NCBI GenBank assembly: GCA_041629655.1 | Contig: JBFKMV010000157.1 | Coordinates: forward strand, 1 to 12,549 | Origin: JBFKMV01 sp041629655 | GTDB lineage: Bacteria > Acidobacteriota > Polarisedimenticolia > Polarisedimenticolales > Polarisedimenticolaceae | DNA length: 12,549 nucleotides | Direction: 5' to 3' | Shown here: in pieces, positions 5,640 through 12,549 of the stretch | Layout of the letters: the number at the start of each line of letters is the position of its first letter | Position numbering within the stretch: the first letter of the stretch is position 1 | Notes under the pieces: generated by a model | The model's input: only the letters and a program-made list of their open reading frames with translations | Databases searched by the model: none | What the model was told of the DNA's origin: nothing | Program-made: the position numbers and the translations under genes

Positions 5640-7097
5640 TCAGCCGATCAGCCCCAGCGTCGTCCCGACCCTGCGGAACGCGCTCAGGGCGAAGTCCAGG
5701 TCGTCGCGGGTGTGGGCCGCGGAGAGCTGGCAGCGCACCCGCGCCTCCCCCTGCGGCACGACGGGAAAGCCGAACCCGGTCACGAACACGCCCTCGTCGA
5801 GCAGCAGCTCGCTCATCCGGATCGCCTGGGCCGTCTCGCCCAGGATCACCGGCACGATCGGCGTCTCACCGGGCAGCGGCTTGAACCCCAGCTCGGTCAG
5901 CTGCCCGCGGAAGTAGCGCGCGTTCTCGTGCAGCGTGCGCACGCGCTCCGGGTGCGCCTGGAGGTACCGCACCGCGGCCAGCGCGCTGGCGGCCACGGTC
6001 GGCGGAAGCGCGTTGGAGAACAGCTGCGGACGCGAGCGCTGGGTCAGGTAGTCGGCCAGCGTCGCGCTGCCCGCCGTGAAGCCGCCCGCGGCGCCGCCGA
6101 GCGCCTTGCCCAGGGTCGAGGTGACGATATCGACCTCGCCGAACACGCCGTGGTGCTCGGCGGTCCCGCGTCCCGTCCGGCCCAGCACGCCGGTGCCGTG
6201 CGAGTCGTCCACCGCGACGACGGCGTCGTGCTTTCTGGCCAGCTCGAGGATCTCGGGAAGCCGGGCGATGTCGCCCTCCATGCTGAACACGCCGTCGGTC
6301 ATGATCAGCCGCGTCCGCGAGCCGCGGCTGTCGATCAGCGCCTGCTCGAGCCCGCGCATGTCCGAGTGCGGGTAGATCTTCCGCTGCGCCTTGCACAGCC
6401 GCACCGCGTCGATGATGCTGGCGTGGTTCAACGCGTCGCTGATCACGGTGTCCTGCTCGTCCAGCACCGCCGGCAGCAGCCCCTCGTTGGCGTTCCAGCA
6501 CGAGACGTAGGACAACGCGGCCTCGGTGCCGACGAGCCCGGCCAGCGCCTGTTCGAGATCGCGGTGGATCGTGAAGGTGCCGCAGATGAAGCGCACCGAT
6601 CCGGTGCCGGCGCCGAAGCGTTTCAGCGCCGCCTGGCCCGCCTGCACGACCTCGGGCACGTCGCACAGCCCGAGGTAGTTGTTGGAGGACAGGATCAGTA
6701 CCTCGCCGCGCCCTTCCATCGTCGTCCGCGCGGCCTGCGGCCCGTCGAGGTGGTTGAGCCGCTTGTACACCCCCTGCTGCTTGAACTGCTCGAGCTCCCC
6801 GGACAGCCGCGCGTCGAAGCTCTCGTTGGTCGCCGCGCCGGCGGCGGGCGCGGCGGGCGCGGCGGCTCCCCCCAGGCCGAGGAACCGCTGCATCTCGGTC
6901 ATCAGGTACTCGACGTGCGCGCGGTCGGCTCCGCTCAACTTGCGTTCGTTGATCAGGATCACCTGCTGGTCGAGCCAGGCCTTCCAGCACGCGCCGCAGG
7001 TCGACTCGAGCACCTGTGCGGCGAGGTCGCCTGCGATCGGTACGCTCGTCAGCGCGTCGGTCGTCGTTCCGCAGCGTTTGCAGGTCACCTGGCCCAT
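5640..7097 (-). CDS. kbl: Glycine C-acetyltransferase (2-amino-3-ketobutyrate CoA ligase) fused to an N-terminal YggX-like Fe(II)-trafficking domain
   Basis: 485 residues. Residues about 91-485 are a complete Kbl of the PLP-dependent alpha-oxoamine synthase family (E. coli Kbl has 398). Kbl converts 2-amino-3-ketobutyrate and CoA to glycine and acetyl-CoA, after threonine dehydrogenase. Visible motifs are 'LSSNNYLGL', 'SDALNHASIIDAVRLCKA', 'VAVDDSHGTGVLG' and the PLP lysine K331 in 'TSTLGKALGG'. Residues 1-75 do not belong to Kbl. They match the YggX/iron-traffic family: 'WLDQQVILINERKLS' aligns with YggX 'WQHKQTMLINEKKLN', followed by the same 'EMQRFL'-type helix. Two CxxC pairs (C6/C9 and C34/C37) could form a zinc-ribbon or iron site. 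A Pro/Ala linker (about 76-90) joins them. The ATG at 7095-7097 has GGAGG eight bases upstream and a matching promoter. No start codon lies near the beginning of the Kbl part, so the fusion appears to be the natural product. Threonine dehydrogenase is not in the window. Confidence 0.93.
   Translation of the reverse strand: MGQVTCKRCGTTTDALTSVPIAGDLAAQVLESTCGACWKAWLDQQVILINERKLSGADRAHVEYLMTEMQRFLGLGGAAAPAAPAAGAATNESFDARLSGELEQFKQQGVYKRLNHLDGPQAARTTMEGRGEVLILSSNNYLGLCDVPEVVQAGQAALKRFGAGTGSVRFICGTFTIHRDLEQALAGLVGTEAALSYVSCWNANEGLLPAVLDEQDTVISDALNHASIIDAVRLCKAQRKIYPHSDMRGLEQALIDSRGSRTRLIMTDGVFSMEGDIARLPEILELARKHDAVVAVDDSHGTGVLGRTGRGTAEHHGVFGEVDIVTSTLGKALGGAAGGFTAGSATLADYLTQRSRPQLFSNALPPTVAASALAAVRYLQAHPERVRTLHENARYFRGQLTELGFKPLPGETPIVPVILGETAQAIRMSELLLDEGVFVTGFGFPVVPQGEARVRCQLSAAHTRDDLDFALSAFRRVGTTLGLIG
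6841..6867. repeat. 9-base tandem repeat (3 units) encoding the interdomain linker
   Basis: Three consecutive units gcggcgggc, gcggcgggc, gcggcggct. Read on the minus strand in frame they encode a Pro-Ala-Ala-type repeat, the flexible linker between the YggX-like and Kbl domains (about residues 78-86). Because the unit is a multiple of three, copy-number changes would alter linker length without breaking the frame. Confidence 0.7.
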
Positions 7098-7118
7098 CGC
7101 GATTTCCTCCGGCGGACT

Positions 7119-7147
7119 ACCTTAGATGCTCCCCCGGGGCGTTTCAA
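7119..7147 (-). promoter_or_regulatory. Sigma-70-type promoter for the YggX-Kbl gene
   Basis: On the minus strand: TTGAAA (complement of 7142-7147), a 17-base spacer, and TAAGGT (complement of 7119-7124). A start near 7112 would give a short leader of about 15 bases that still includes the GGAGG site. It supports initiation at the beginning of the fused gene. Confidence 0.5.
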
Positions 7148-7158
7148 GATCGGGCCGG

Positions 7159-7167
7159 TGCTACCAT
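7159..7167 (+). promoter_or_regulatory. Extended -10 promoter candidate for the DUF3467 gene
   Basis: TGCTACCAT (7159-7167) fits the extended -10 form TGnTAnnnT. No good -35 is present at the right distance, which extended -10 promoters can tolerate. The start near 7174 leaves a leader of about 20 bases with GGAGGAGAG. Confidence 0.35.
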
Positions 7168-7194
7168 GCCCGGCGTTCCCCGGAGGAGAGCCCG

Positions 7195-7473
7195 ATGGCC
7201 AAGAAACGAGAGCTTCCGGTCAAGGTGCCCGACAGCGTGCTGCGCGGCGTTTACGCCAACCAGATGGTGGTCAGCCACACGCGCGAGGAGTTCCTGCTGG
7301 ACTTCGTCAACCTGTTTCCGCCGGAGGGCGTCGTGACGGCGCGCGTGATCGTGTCGCCGGGCCATCTCAAGCGGATGATCAAGGCGTTGTCGGACAACCT
7401 GGCGCGTTACGAGCGCCAGCACGGACAGATCATCGAGGCCCCGGTGCCGGACCCCGAGCCGTTTCCCAACTAG
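7195..7473 (+). CDS. DUF3467-family protein
   Basis: 92 residues. The pattern 'VYANQMVVSHTREEFLLDF' followed by 'FVNLFPPEG', 'ARVIVSPGHLKRMIKAL' and 'NLARYERQHG' matches my recollection of DUF3467, a family of small cytoplasmic proteins of unknown function found in several phyla. The fold is probably a beta-sheet followed by one long helix (about residues 58-80). The C-terminus is a short Pro/Glu tail. The ATG at 7195 has a strong GGAGGAGAG site (7182-7190). It is divergent from the YggX-Kbl gene across 97 bases that hold both promoters, so the two may be co-regulated, but nothing else links them functionally. Confidence 0.85.
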   Translation: MAKKRELPVKVPDSVLRGVYANQMVVSHTREEFLLDFVNLFPPEGVVTARVIVSPGHLKRMIKALSDNLARYERQHGQIIEAPVPDPEPFPN

Positions 7474-7500
7474 CGCGGGTCCGGACCGGCGTTCAGCGCT
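7472..7500. terminator. GC-rich inverted repeat between convergent genes
   Basis: The 10-base palindrome GGTCCGGACC (7478-7487) sits in the 19-base gap between the DUF3467 and moaB-like stops. Outer arms AGCGC (7472-7476) and GCGCT (7496-7500) could extend it with an asymmetric bulge. There is no T-run. A role in bidirectional termination or 3'-end protection is only a possibility. Confidence 0.25.
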
Positions 7501-7999
7501 CCAGCTCGGCCAGCAGGTGGCCCAGCTCGGGCAGAATCAACCGCTCCAGCGCCAGCCGCACCGCGCCGGTCGAGCCCGGCATGGCGAACAGCAGCTTGCC
7601 TCCGGCCACCCCCCCCACGGCGCGGCTGAGCATCGCGGCGCTGCCGATCTCGTCGTAGGACAACCGGCGGAACAGCTCGCCGAAGCCGTCCAGCCGGCGC
7701 TCGATCAGCGCCGCCAGCGCTTCGTGGGTCCGGTCGCGGGAGGTGATCCCGGTTCCCCCGGTGACCAGCACGCCGTCGCATCCGGGCGCGGCGAGCCAGC
7801 CCCCGACCGCGGTGCGGACCGCCGAGGGATCGTCGGGCAGGATGCGTCGCTCGAACACCCGGTGCCCGGCGCCCTCCAGCAGCTCGGCGATCGTGCGGCC
7901 CGACGTATCGGTCTCGGCCGTGCGGCTGTCGCTGACCGTCAGCACCGCCAGCGAGGCGACGCGAGCGGCCCCGCGCCGGCGGTGTTCGTGGTGGCTCAA
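7493..7999 (-). CDS. moaB: MoaB/MogA-family molybdenum cofactor biosynthesis protein
   Basis: 168 residues from a TTG start, matching E. coli MoaB (170). The family acts in molybdopterin adenylylation or related steps in the cytoplasm. Visible motifs are 'LAVLTVSDSRTAETDTSG' at the N-terminus, 'VLVTGGTGITSRDRT' (phosphate/pterin-binding loop), 'GFGELFRRLSYDEIG' and 'LFAMPGSTGAVRLALE'. The start is inferred: the TTG at 7997-7999 lies one base after the pepA stop (TGA at 8001-8003), which suggests translational coupling. It also gives the correct 16-residue lead before the first strand. A longer frame reaching 8086 runs inside pepA and its extra residues look like noise. No other moa or mog gene is in the window, so its molybdenum role rests on family assignment only. 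Confidence 0.88.
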   Translation of the reverse strand: MSHHEHRRRGAARVASLAVLTVSDSRTAETDTSGRTIAELLEGAGHRVFERRILPDDPSAVRTAVGGWLAAPGCDGVLVTGGTGITSRDRTHEALAALIERRLDGFGELFRRLSYDEIGSAAMLSRAVGGVAGGKLLFAMPGSTGAVRLALERLILPELGHLLAELER

Positions 8000-8000
8000 C

Positions 8001-9485
<1,485 letters not shown>

Positions 9486-9537
9486 GCAGCAATTCTCCCG
9501 GCAGGGGCAACGCGGGACGTTGATGGAAACGGCGCTT

Positions 9538-9566
9538 ACTCTATCGACTGCGTCGAAGCCGGTCAA
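9538..9566 (-). promoter_or_regulatory. Sigma-70-type promoter for pepA-moaB
   Basis: On the minus strand: TTGACC (complement of 9561-9566), a 17-base spacer, and TAGAGT (complement of 9538-9543). The start near 9531 leaves a leader of about 46 bases. The -35 box overlaps the stop codon (9563-9565) of the upstream kinase-like gene, so pepA probably has its own transcript despite lying behind that gene. Confidence 0.55.
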
Positions 9567-10132
9567 CGATCGGCGGGCGGCCGAGCGTCCTCCCAGCGGC
9601 CGATCATCCGGTCCAGGTCCCGGTGCAACGCCTCCAGGTCCCCGGCGTTGGAGAGCTCGTGGTCGGCGAGGGCGAAGGTGGCGTCGAGCTGCTGCCCCGC
9701 GGGGTCGGTCGCGTTCTCCTGCGCCTCGCGGTCACGGAACTGGTCCAGGGTCTCTGGATCGCCCGACCGCGCCCGCTCCAGCGAGCGGCGGAAGCGGAGC
9801 GCGACGGGAGCGGTCACGCCGACCAGCCGGAACCCGCTGACACCGGCGCGCAGCACCTCGACCTCGCGTGGGTTGCGGATCGAGTCGACCACGTCGCGCT
9901 CCCCGAGCCGCGGCAGGATGCGCTCGGCCAGCACGCCCGGGCCGCCTTCGCGACGCAGCCGGTTGCCGACGCGGATCAGATGCTCGCGCTCCGGGGGCAG
10001 GCCCAGCCGGGCGGCCTCCTCGCGCACGATGTCGGACAGCGAGTGGATGCGGAAGCCGCAGGATGCGAGGTACGCGGCGACCTCACCCTTGCCCGCGGCG
10101 TTGGGGCCGGTGAGGCCGATGACCAGGCGCAT
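9563..10132 (-). CDS. P-loop nucleotide-kinase-like protein (AAA / UPF0200 / dephospho-CoA-kinase-like)
   Basis: 189 residues. The Walker A loop is 'GPNAAGKG' (residues 9-16), preceded by a beta strand 'MRLVIGLT'. The conserved 'SLSDIVREEAARLG' helix follows at about 31-44, then 'LIRVGNRLRREGGPGVLAER' (about 52-71), and 'DVVDSIRNPREVEVLR' (from about 80), which is the Walker-B-region signature of UPF0200-type kinases. The lid-like part is Arg-rich ('RFRRSLERARSGDPET'). From memory, close relatives occur alone or fused to dCMP deaminase domains, so a role in nucleotide metabolism is likely; the substrate is unknown. The ATG at 10130-10132 starts eight bases after the stop of the upstream secreted-protein gene and has no clear binding site, which suggests coupling within an operon. 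Longer in-frame extensions read into that gene and look like noise. Confidence 0.8.
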   Translation of the reverse strand: MRLVIGLTGPNAAGKGEVAAYLASCGFRIHSLSDIVREEAARLGLPPEREHLIRVGNRLRREGGPGVLAERILPRLGERDVVDSIRNPREVEVLRAGVSGFRLVGVTAPVALRFRRSLERARSGDPETLDQFRDREAQENATDPAGQQLDATFALADHELSNAGDLEALHRDLDRMIGRWEDARPPADR

Positions 10133-10140
10133 CGGAACGA

Positions 10141-10854
10141 TCAGCCGTCGCTGTCGCCCTCGCCGTTGGACGCGGGCCCGGCTCCGCCGTCGTCCGCGGC
10201 GCCCGCGTCCGTCTCGGTCGGCACGGGCGGCGGCTCGTTGCGCAGTCCGATGCGGGTCGGCGCGACGCCGCCGCGATTGGCGGGGTGGGTCGTGCCGTTG
10301 ATGACCCACTTGCTGCCCCGGCGCTGGGCGCCGACCATCCGCGGGTCACCCGGGTTGGACAGCACGGGTCCGGTCACGCCGATGCTGCGCGCCGCGCGGT
10401 TGGAGTGGCCCGAGAGCGGGAAGCCGGTCTCCAGTCCGTGCTCGCCCTCGCGGGTCGGCATCGCCGTTCCGTGACGGGCGTTGGGGTCGTACTCGGGCGT
10501 TGCTTCCCCGCCGCGGCGACGCTTCTGGCTGGCGGAGACCTGGTCCCGGGCGCTGACGGGGAAGTTGCCGTCGTTGGGGCCCGAGGACAGCCTCCCGGCG
10601 GTCACGTTGCCGTTGTAGCTCGGCTTGAGGTAGACCTCGCGGCCGGCTTCCTCGATCTTCTCCACCATCGACTCGGGGAACGCGATGTGGTTGTCCGACC
10701 CGAGATCGAGGTGGATCATCCCGTCCTTCACCTCGTGCCCGCGCACGGGCATCGTGGTGCCGTTGGTGAAGTAGACGATCTCCTCGGCCAGCAGCGGCGC
10801 GCCGAGCGCGAACGCCAGCAGCAGGAGCGACAAGACGGGCTTTCCGAGGCGCAT
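10141..10854 (-). CDS. Secreted protein of unknown function
   Basis: 237 residues. A classic signal peptide covers residues 1-23: basic start, then a Leu/Ala core, with likely cleavage after 'APLLA'. The mature N-terminus (about 24-78) is a small beta-rich segment beginning 'EEIVYFTNGTTMPVRGH' and containing 'NHIAFPESMVEKIEEAGREV'. Its pattern of a strand, an 'NG' turn and a final V-x-x-I helix resembles small domains seen in other exported proteins, but I cannot name a family. The rest (about 85-237) is low-complexity, rich in Gly, Asn, Arg and Pro and probably disordered, ending in an acidic Gly/Asp tail. There are no cysteines. The ATG at 10852-10854 has AAGGGG five bases upstream; a GTG two codons earlier is possible. 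It is the first gene before the P-loop kinase. Confidence 0.78.
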   Translation of the reverse strand: MRLGKPVLSLLLLAFALGAPLLAEEIVYFTNGTTMPVRGHEVKDGMIHLDLGSDNHIAFPESMVEKIEEAGREVYLKPSYNGNVTAGRLSSGPNDGNFPVSARDQVSASQKRRRGGEATPEYDPNARHGTAMPTREGEHGLETGFPLSGHSNRAARSIGVTGPVLSNPGDPRMVGAQRRGSKWVINGTTHPANRGGVAPTRIGLRNEPPPVPTETDAGAADDGGAGPASNGEGDSDG

Positions 10855-10891
10855 GGACACCCCTTTCGTTCACCGGAGGACGACGGTCGGA

Positions 10892-10920
10892 AGTGTACCG
10901 CGAACCCCTGGCGGCGACAA
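10892..10920 (-). promoter_or_regulatory. Candidate promoter for the secreted-protein/kinase operon
   Basis: On the minus strand: TTGTCG (complement of 10915-10920), a 17-base spacer, and TACACT (complement of 10892-10897). The start near 10885 leaves a leader of about 30 bases. The remaining part of this 147-base divergent gap holds the promoter of the plus-strand gene and no further gene. Confidence 0.45.
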
Positions 10921-10966
10921 CCGGACCGTGGCGGTCCCGTTGCGTTTCCGTCCGCAGGCCGGCCGG

Positions 10967-10994
10967 TTGCGCCACCGGGGCTTTGCACTAGAAT
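10967..10994 (+). promoter_or_regulatory. Candidate leaderless promoter for the DsbD-like protein
   Basis: TTGCGC (10967-10972), a 16-base spacer, and TAGAAT (10989-10994; five of six consensus bases). Seven bases separate the -10 box from the ATG at 11002, so transcription should begin at or next to the start codon. No ribosome binding site is present. Confidence 0.5.
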
Positions 10995-11001
10995 GCTGAT
11001 C

Positions 11002-11487
11002 ATGTTGAAAACACGGTTGTTCGCGCTGTCCGCGGCCGTTCTGGCCGCTCTCGGGCTCGGCTTGGCGGTGGCGGCGGCCTCGCCGAAGCCGCCCGAGAAC
11101 CCCGCGGTCCTCGATGTGAAGGTGGACCCGCCGGCGGTGTCGCCGGGCGCCGAGGCCCGCGTCACGGTCAAGCTGGTGCCCCAGTCGGGGATCAAGATCA
11201 ACCGCTACCCGAAGATGAAGCTGACCGTCCCCGTGCTGGAGGGCGTGGTGGCCTCGGCGGAGGTCGCGGTCGGCAACGACGCTCCCCCGCCCCCGGACCG
11301 GCTGGACGACAACTACTACCAGGAAGTCGATCCGCTGGTGCTGGCGTTGGCGGTCGACCCCGGCGCGGCCTCGGGAGCCCACAAGGTGCCGGCCAAGCTG
11401 CGTTACTTCTACTGCGTGACCGCCAGCGGGTTCTGCGCACCCAAGCAGGCGACGCTCGAGATCCCGATCCACGTCTCCGCGCGCTGA
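11002..11487 (+). CDS. Secreted protein resembling the DsbD N-terminal domain
   Basis: 161 residues. A signal peptide covers about residues 1-25 (basic 'MLKTR', an Ala/Leu core, cleavage in an Ala-rich stretch). The mature part looks like one immunoglobulin-like beta domain: 'VLDVKVDPPAVSPGAEARVTV' split over two strands, 'GIKINRYPKMKLTV', and a last hairpin 'LRYFYCVTASGFCAPKQATL'. The two cysteines C138 and C145 are placed as in the periplasmic N-terminal domain of thiol:disulfide interchange protein DsbD, where a 'C...GFCYPP'-type pair exchanges electrons. The DsbD membrane and thioredoxin domains are absent, so this is a stand-alone domain; redox activity is inferred. The chosen ATG at 11002 fits a leaderless start; an in-frame ATG three codons earlier (10993) overlaps the -10 box and is unlikely. 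Confidence 0.75.
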   Translation: MLKTRLFALSAAVLAALGLGLAVAAASPKPPENPAVLDVKVDPPAVSPGAEARVTVKLVPQSGIKINRYPKMKLTVPVLEGVVASAEVAVGNDAPPPPDRLDDNYYQEVDPLVLALAVDPGAASGAHKVPAKLRYFYCVTASGFCAPKQATLEIPIHVSAR

Positions 11488-11499
11488 CCGCGGTCGCGC
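11479..11499. terminator. Inverted repeat between convergent genes
   Basis: The perfect 10-base palindrome GACCGCGGTC (11486-11495) overlaps the TGA of the DsbD-like gene and is flanked by GCGC on both sides (11479-11482 and 11496-11499). It lies in the junction with the convergent GHMP kinase. There is no T-run; termination function is speculative. Confidence 0.22.
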
Positions 11500-11508
11500 C
11501 CTCGGCGG

Positions 11509-12516
11509 CTATCCGGTCTCGACGCGCAGGCCGCGCCGCGCGAGCGGTGCGACCAGCACCCGGGCCCCGGCGCGGCGCATCGCCGCGGCGACGGCGTCCC
11601 GGCGGTCCTCCCGCGCGAAGGCGACCAGGCAACCGCCGCCTCCGGCTCCGCAGACCTTGACCCCCAGCGCTCCCGCCCGCCGGGCGGCGGCCCCCGCGGC
11701 GCGCAGCGCGGGCGTGGCGACGGTCGGCGCCAGGCTGTAGCGCAGCCGCCCCTCCTCGCCCAGCAGCCGACCCGCCTCGTCGAGGTCGCCCTGGTCCAGC
11801 GCCTCCGCCAGCTCGCGCGCCACGCCGGCGATCGCCTCCATCCGCCGCACCGTGACGCGCTCGCCGTCGACGAACCGCCGGAACATGTCCCAGTTGCTGT
11901 AGCCGGAGTGGCGCGGCTCTCCGGTGTAGGCCAGCACCAGCCGCTCGGCCAGACCCCGCGGCACGGCCAGCCTGCGCCGGCGTGTTCCGTCGGGGCCGTG
12001 CTCGTACGCCGCGAGCCCGCCGTGGAGCGCGGCCAGGTAGTCCTGGTTGCCCGTCGGCACGCCGAGCTCCGCGGTCTCGACGTTCATCACGCGCCGCAGC
12101 AGCGCCTCGCGGCCGAGCCGCGCTCCGCTGAAGCGCTCGAGCGCGGCGCCGACGGCGATACCCAGCGTGGACGAGCCCCCGAGCCCGGCGCCGGCCGGCG
12201 CGCGGGCCTCGCAGGTCAGCGTCAGCCCGATCCGCGGCTCGAAGGCGCGCACCAGCCGCAGCAGCACGGACAGCGCGCCGCGCTCGCTGCCCGGACCGAG
12301 CGGCAGGCGGCGCGTCACCCGGCGGCGGCGGTCGCGGGACACGACGCGCACCCGGCGGTCGGCGCGCGGTGCGATCGTGGCGGTGGCGCGCAGCTCGACC
12401 GCCAGATTGACGGTGACGGCACCCGGCACGAGCACGGAGATCGGCCAGATGTCCAGCGTTCCGCCGGCCAGGTCGATGCGGGTCGGCGCCGACGCGGTCA
12501 CCGTGCGGGGCCTCAA
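11509..12516 (-). CDS. GHMP-family sugar kinase (heptose-phosphate-kinase-like)
   Basis: 335 residues. All three GHMP signatures are seen: N-terminal substrate motif 'APTRIDLAGGTLDIWP' (residues 10-25), the ATP-binding glycine loop 'PAGAGLGGSST' (107-117), and the C-terminal 'VKVCGAGGGGCLVAF' (286-300). The segment 'GVPTGNQDYLAALHGGLAAYE' is typical of the subgroup containing D-glycero-alpha-D-manno-heptose 7-phosphate kinase (HddA/LmbP-like), so phosphorylation of a sugar for surface glycan or LPS precursors is probable; the exact sugar is not decidable. The TTG at 12514-12516 overlaps the preceding gene's TGA by four bases (TTGA), pointing to coupling. A GTG at 12499-12501, with GAGG nine bases upstream, is an equally credible start and would remove five residues. 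Confidence 0.88.
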   Translation of the reverse strand: MRPRTVTASAPTRIDLAGGTLDIWPISVLVPGAVTVNLAVELRATATIAPRADRRVRVVSRDRRRRVTRRLPLGPGSERGALSVLLRLVRAFEPRIGLTLTCEARAPAGAGLGGSSTLGIAVGAALERFSGARLGREALLRRVMNVETAELGVPTGNQDYLAALHGGLAAYEHGPDGTRRRRLAVPRGLAERLVLAYTGEPRHSGYSNWDMFRRFVDGERVTVRRMEAIAGVARELAEALDQGDLDEAGRLLGEEGRLRYSLAPTVATPALRAAGAAARRAGALGVKVCGAGGGGCLVAFAREDRRDAVAAAMRRAGARVLVAPLARRGLRVETG

Positions 12517-12549
12517 GACTCCTCGCCCTCGGCCCGCGACGCCGGATCC
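12513..12549 (-). CDS. C-terminal tail of an upstream gene (partial)
   Basis: On the minus strand an open frame enters from the window edge and stops at TGA (12513-12515), encoding the last residues 'DPASRAEGEES'. The stop overlaps the TTG start of the GHMP kinase in the common four-base arrangement. The acidic, polar tail is plausible for a protein end, but it is far too short to identify. Confidence 0.35.
   Translation of the reverse strand, partial: DPASRAEGEES

Noticed and set aside
5712..7658. Long plus-strand open frame opposite the Kbl gene and into moaB
   Set aside because: Its residues (Arg/Gln/His/Ala-rich) show no family. It crosses two promoters and the real DUF3467 gene in another frame.
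9486..9566. N-terminal extension of PepA by 27 residues
   Set aside because: It would start inside the -35 box of the pepA promoter, has no ribosome binding site, and does not fit M17 N-termini.
10228..10309. N-terminal extensions of the P-loop kinase reaching into the secreted-protein gene
   Set aside because: The Walker A strand begins right after the ATG at 10132; the extra residues are Arg-rich noise in the shadow of the neighbour.

Overview
The window is very GC-rich, has short intergenic gaps, and encodes housekeeping enzymes alongside cell-envelope proteins. Signal peptides, a membrane-anchored PpiD-like foldase, a FecR-domain membrane protein and a heptose-kinase-like GHMP enzyme suggest a diderm bacterium. 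A DUF3467 protein and the general style would fit Acidobacteriota or a similar high-GC lineage, but the sequence alone does not settle the phylum. No RNA gene, insertion sequence, CRISPR array, phage gene or sign of recent transfer was seen.

Layout. Bases 1-1055 (minus) hold the N-terminal part of a FecR-domain membrane protein. It is divergent from a PpiD-like parvulin foldase (1213-3141, plus), which is followed by a small TPR protein (3273-3761, plus). A dGTPase-type HD phosphohydrolase (3775-4932, minus) lies downstream of an A-type Fe-S carrier (4984-5307, minus). A 60-residue orphan (5454-5636, plus) converges on the most unusual gene of the window: glycine C-acetyltransferase (Kbl) fused behind an N-terminal YggX-like Fe(II)-trafficking domain that carries two CxxC pairs (5640-7097, minus). 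Divergent from it is a DUF3467 protein (7195-7473, plus). Next come a MoaB-like protein coupled to leucyl aminopeptidase PepA (7493-9485, minus), a P-loop nucleotide-kinase-like protein behind a secreted protein of unknown function (9563-10854, minus), a secreted two-cysteine protein resembling the DsbD N-terminal domain (11002-11487, plus), and a GHMP sugar kinase (11509-12516, minus). The kinase overlaps by 4 bases the tail of another gene that runs off the end.

Expression. Most transcription units have a readable sigma-70-type promoter (TTGnnn, 16-18 bases, TAnnnT). Most genes also have a GGAG-type ribosome binding site. Two genes (dGTPase and the DsbD-like protein) instead have a -10 box 7-8 bases before the ATG and no ribosome binding site, which suggests leaderless mRNAs. 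Genes converge four times with gaps of 3-21 bases. Three of these junctions carry GC-rich inverted repeats without a T-run.

No single pathway unites the window. There are small themes: envelope protein folding and redox (PpiD-like, FecR, DsbD-like), iron or Fe-S handling (A-type carrier and the YggX-like domain), and nucleotide metabolism (dGTPase and the P-loop kinase). The Fe-trafficking/Kbl fusion is the item most worth following up.
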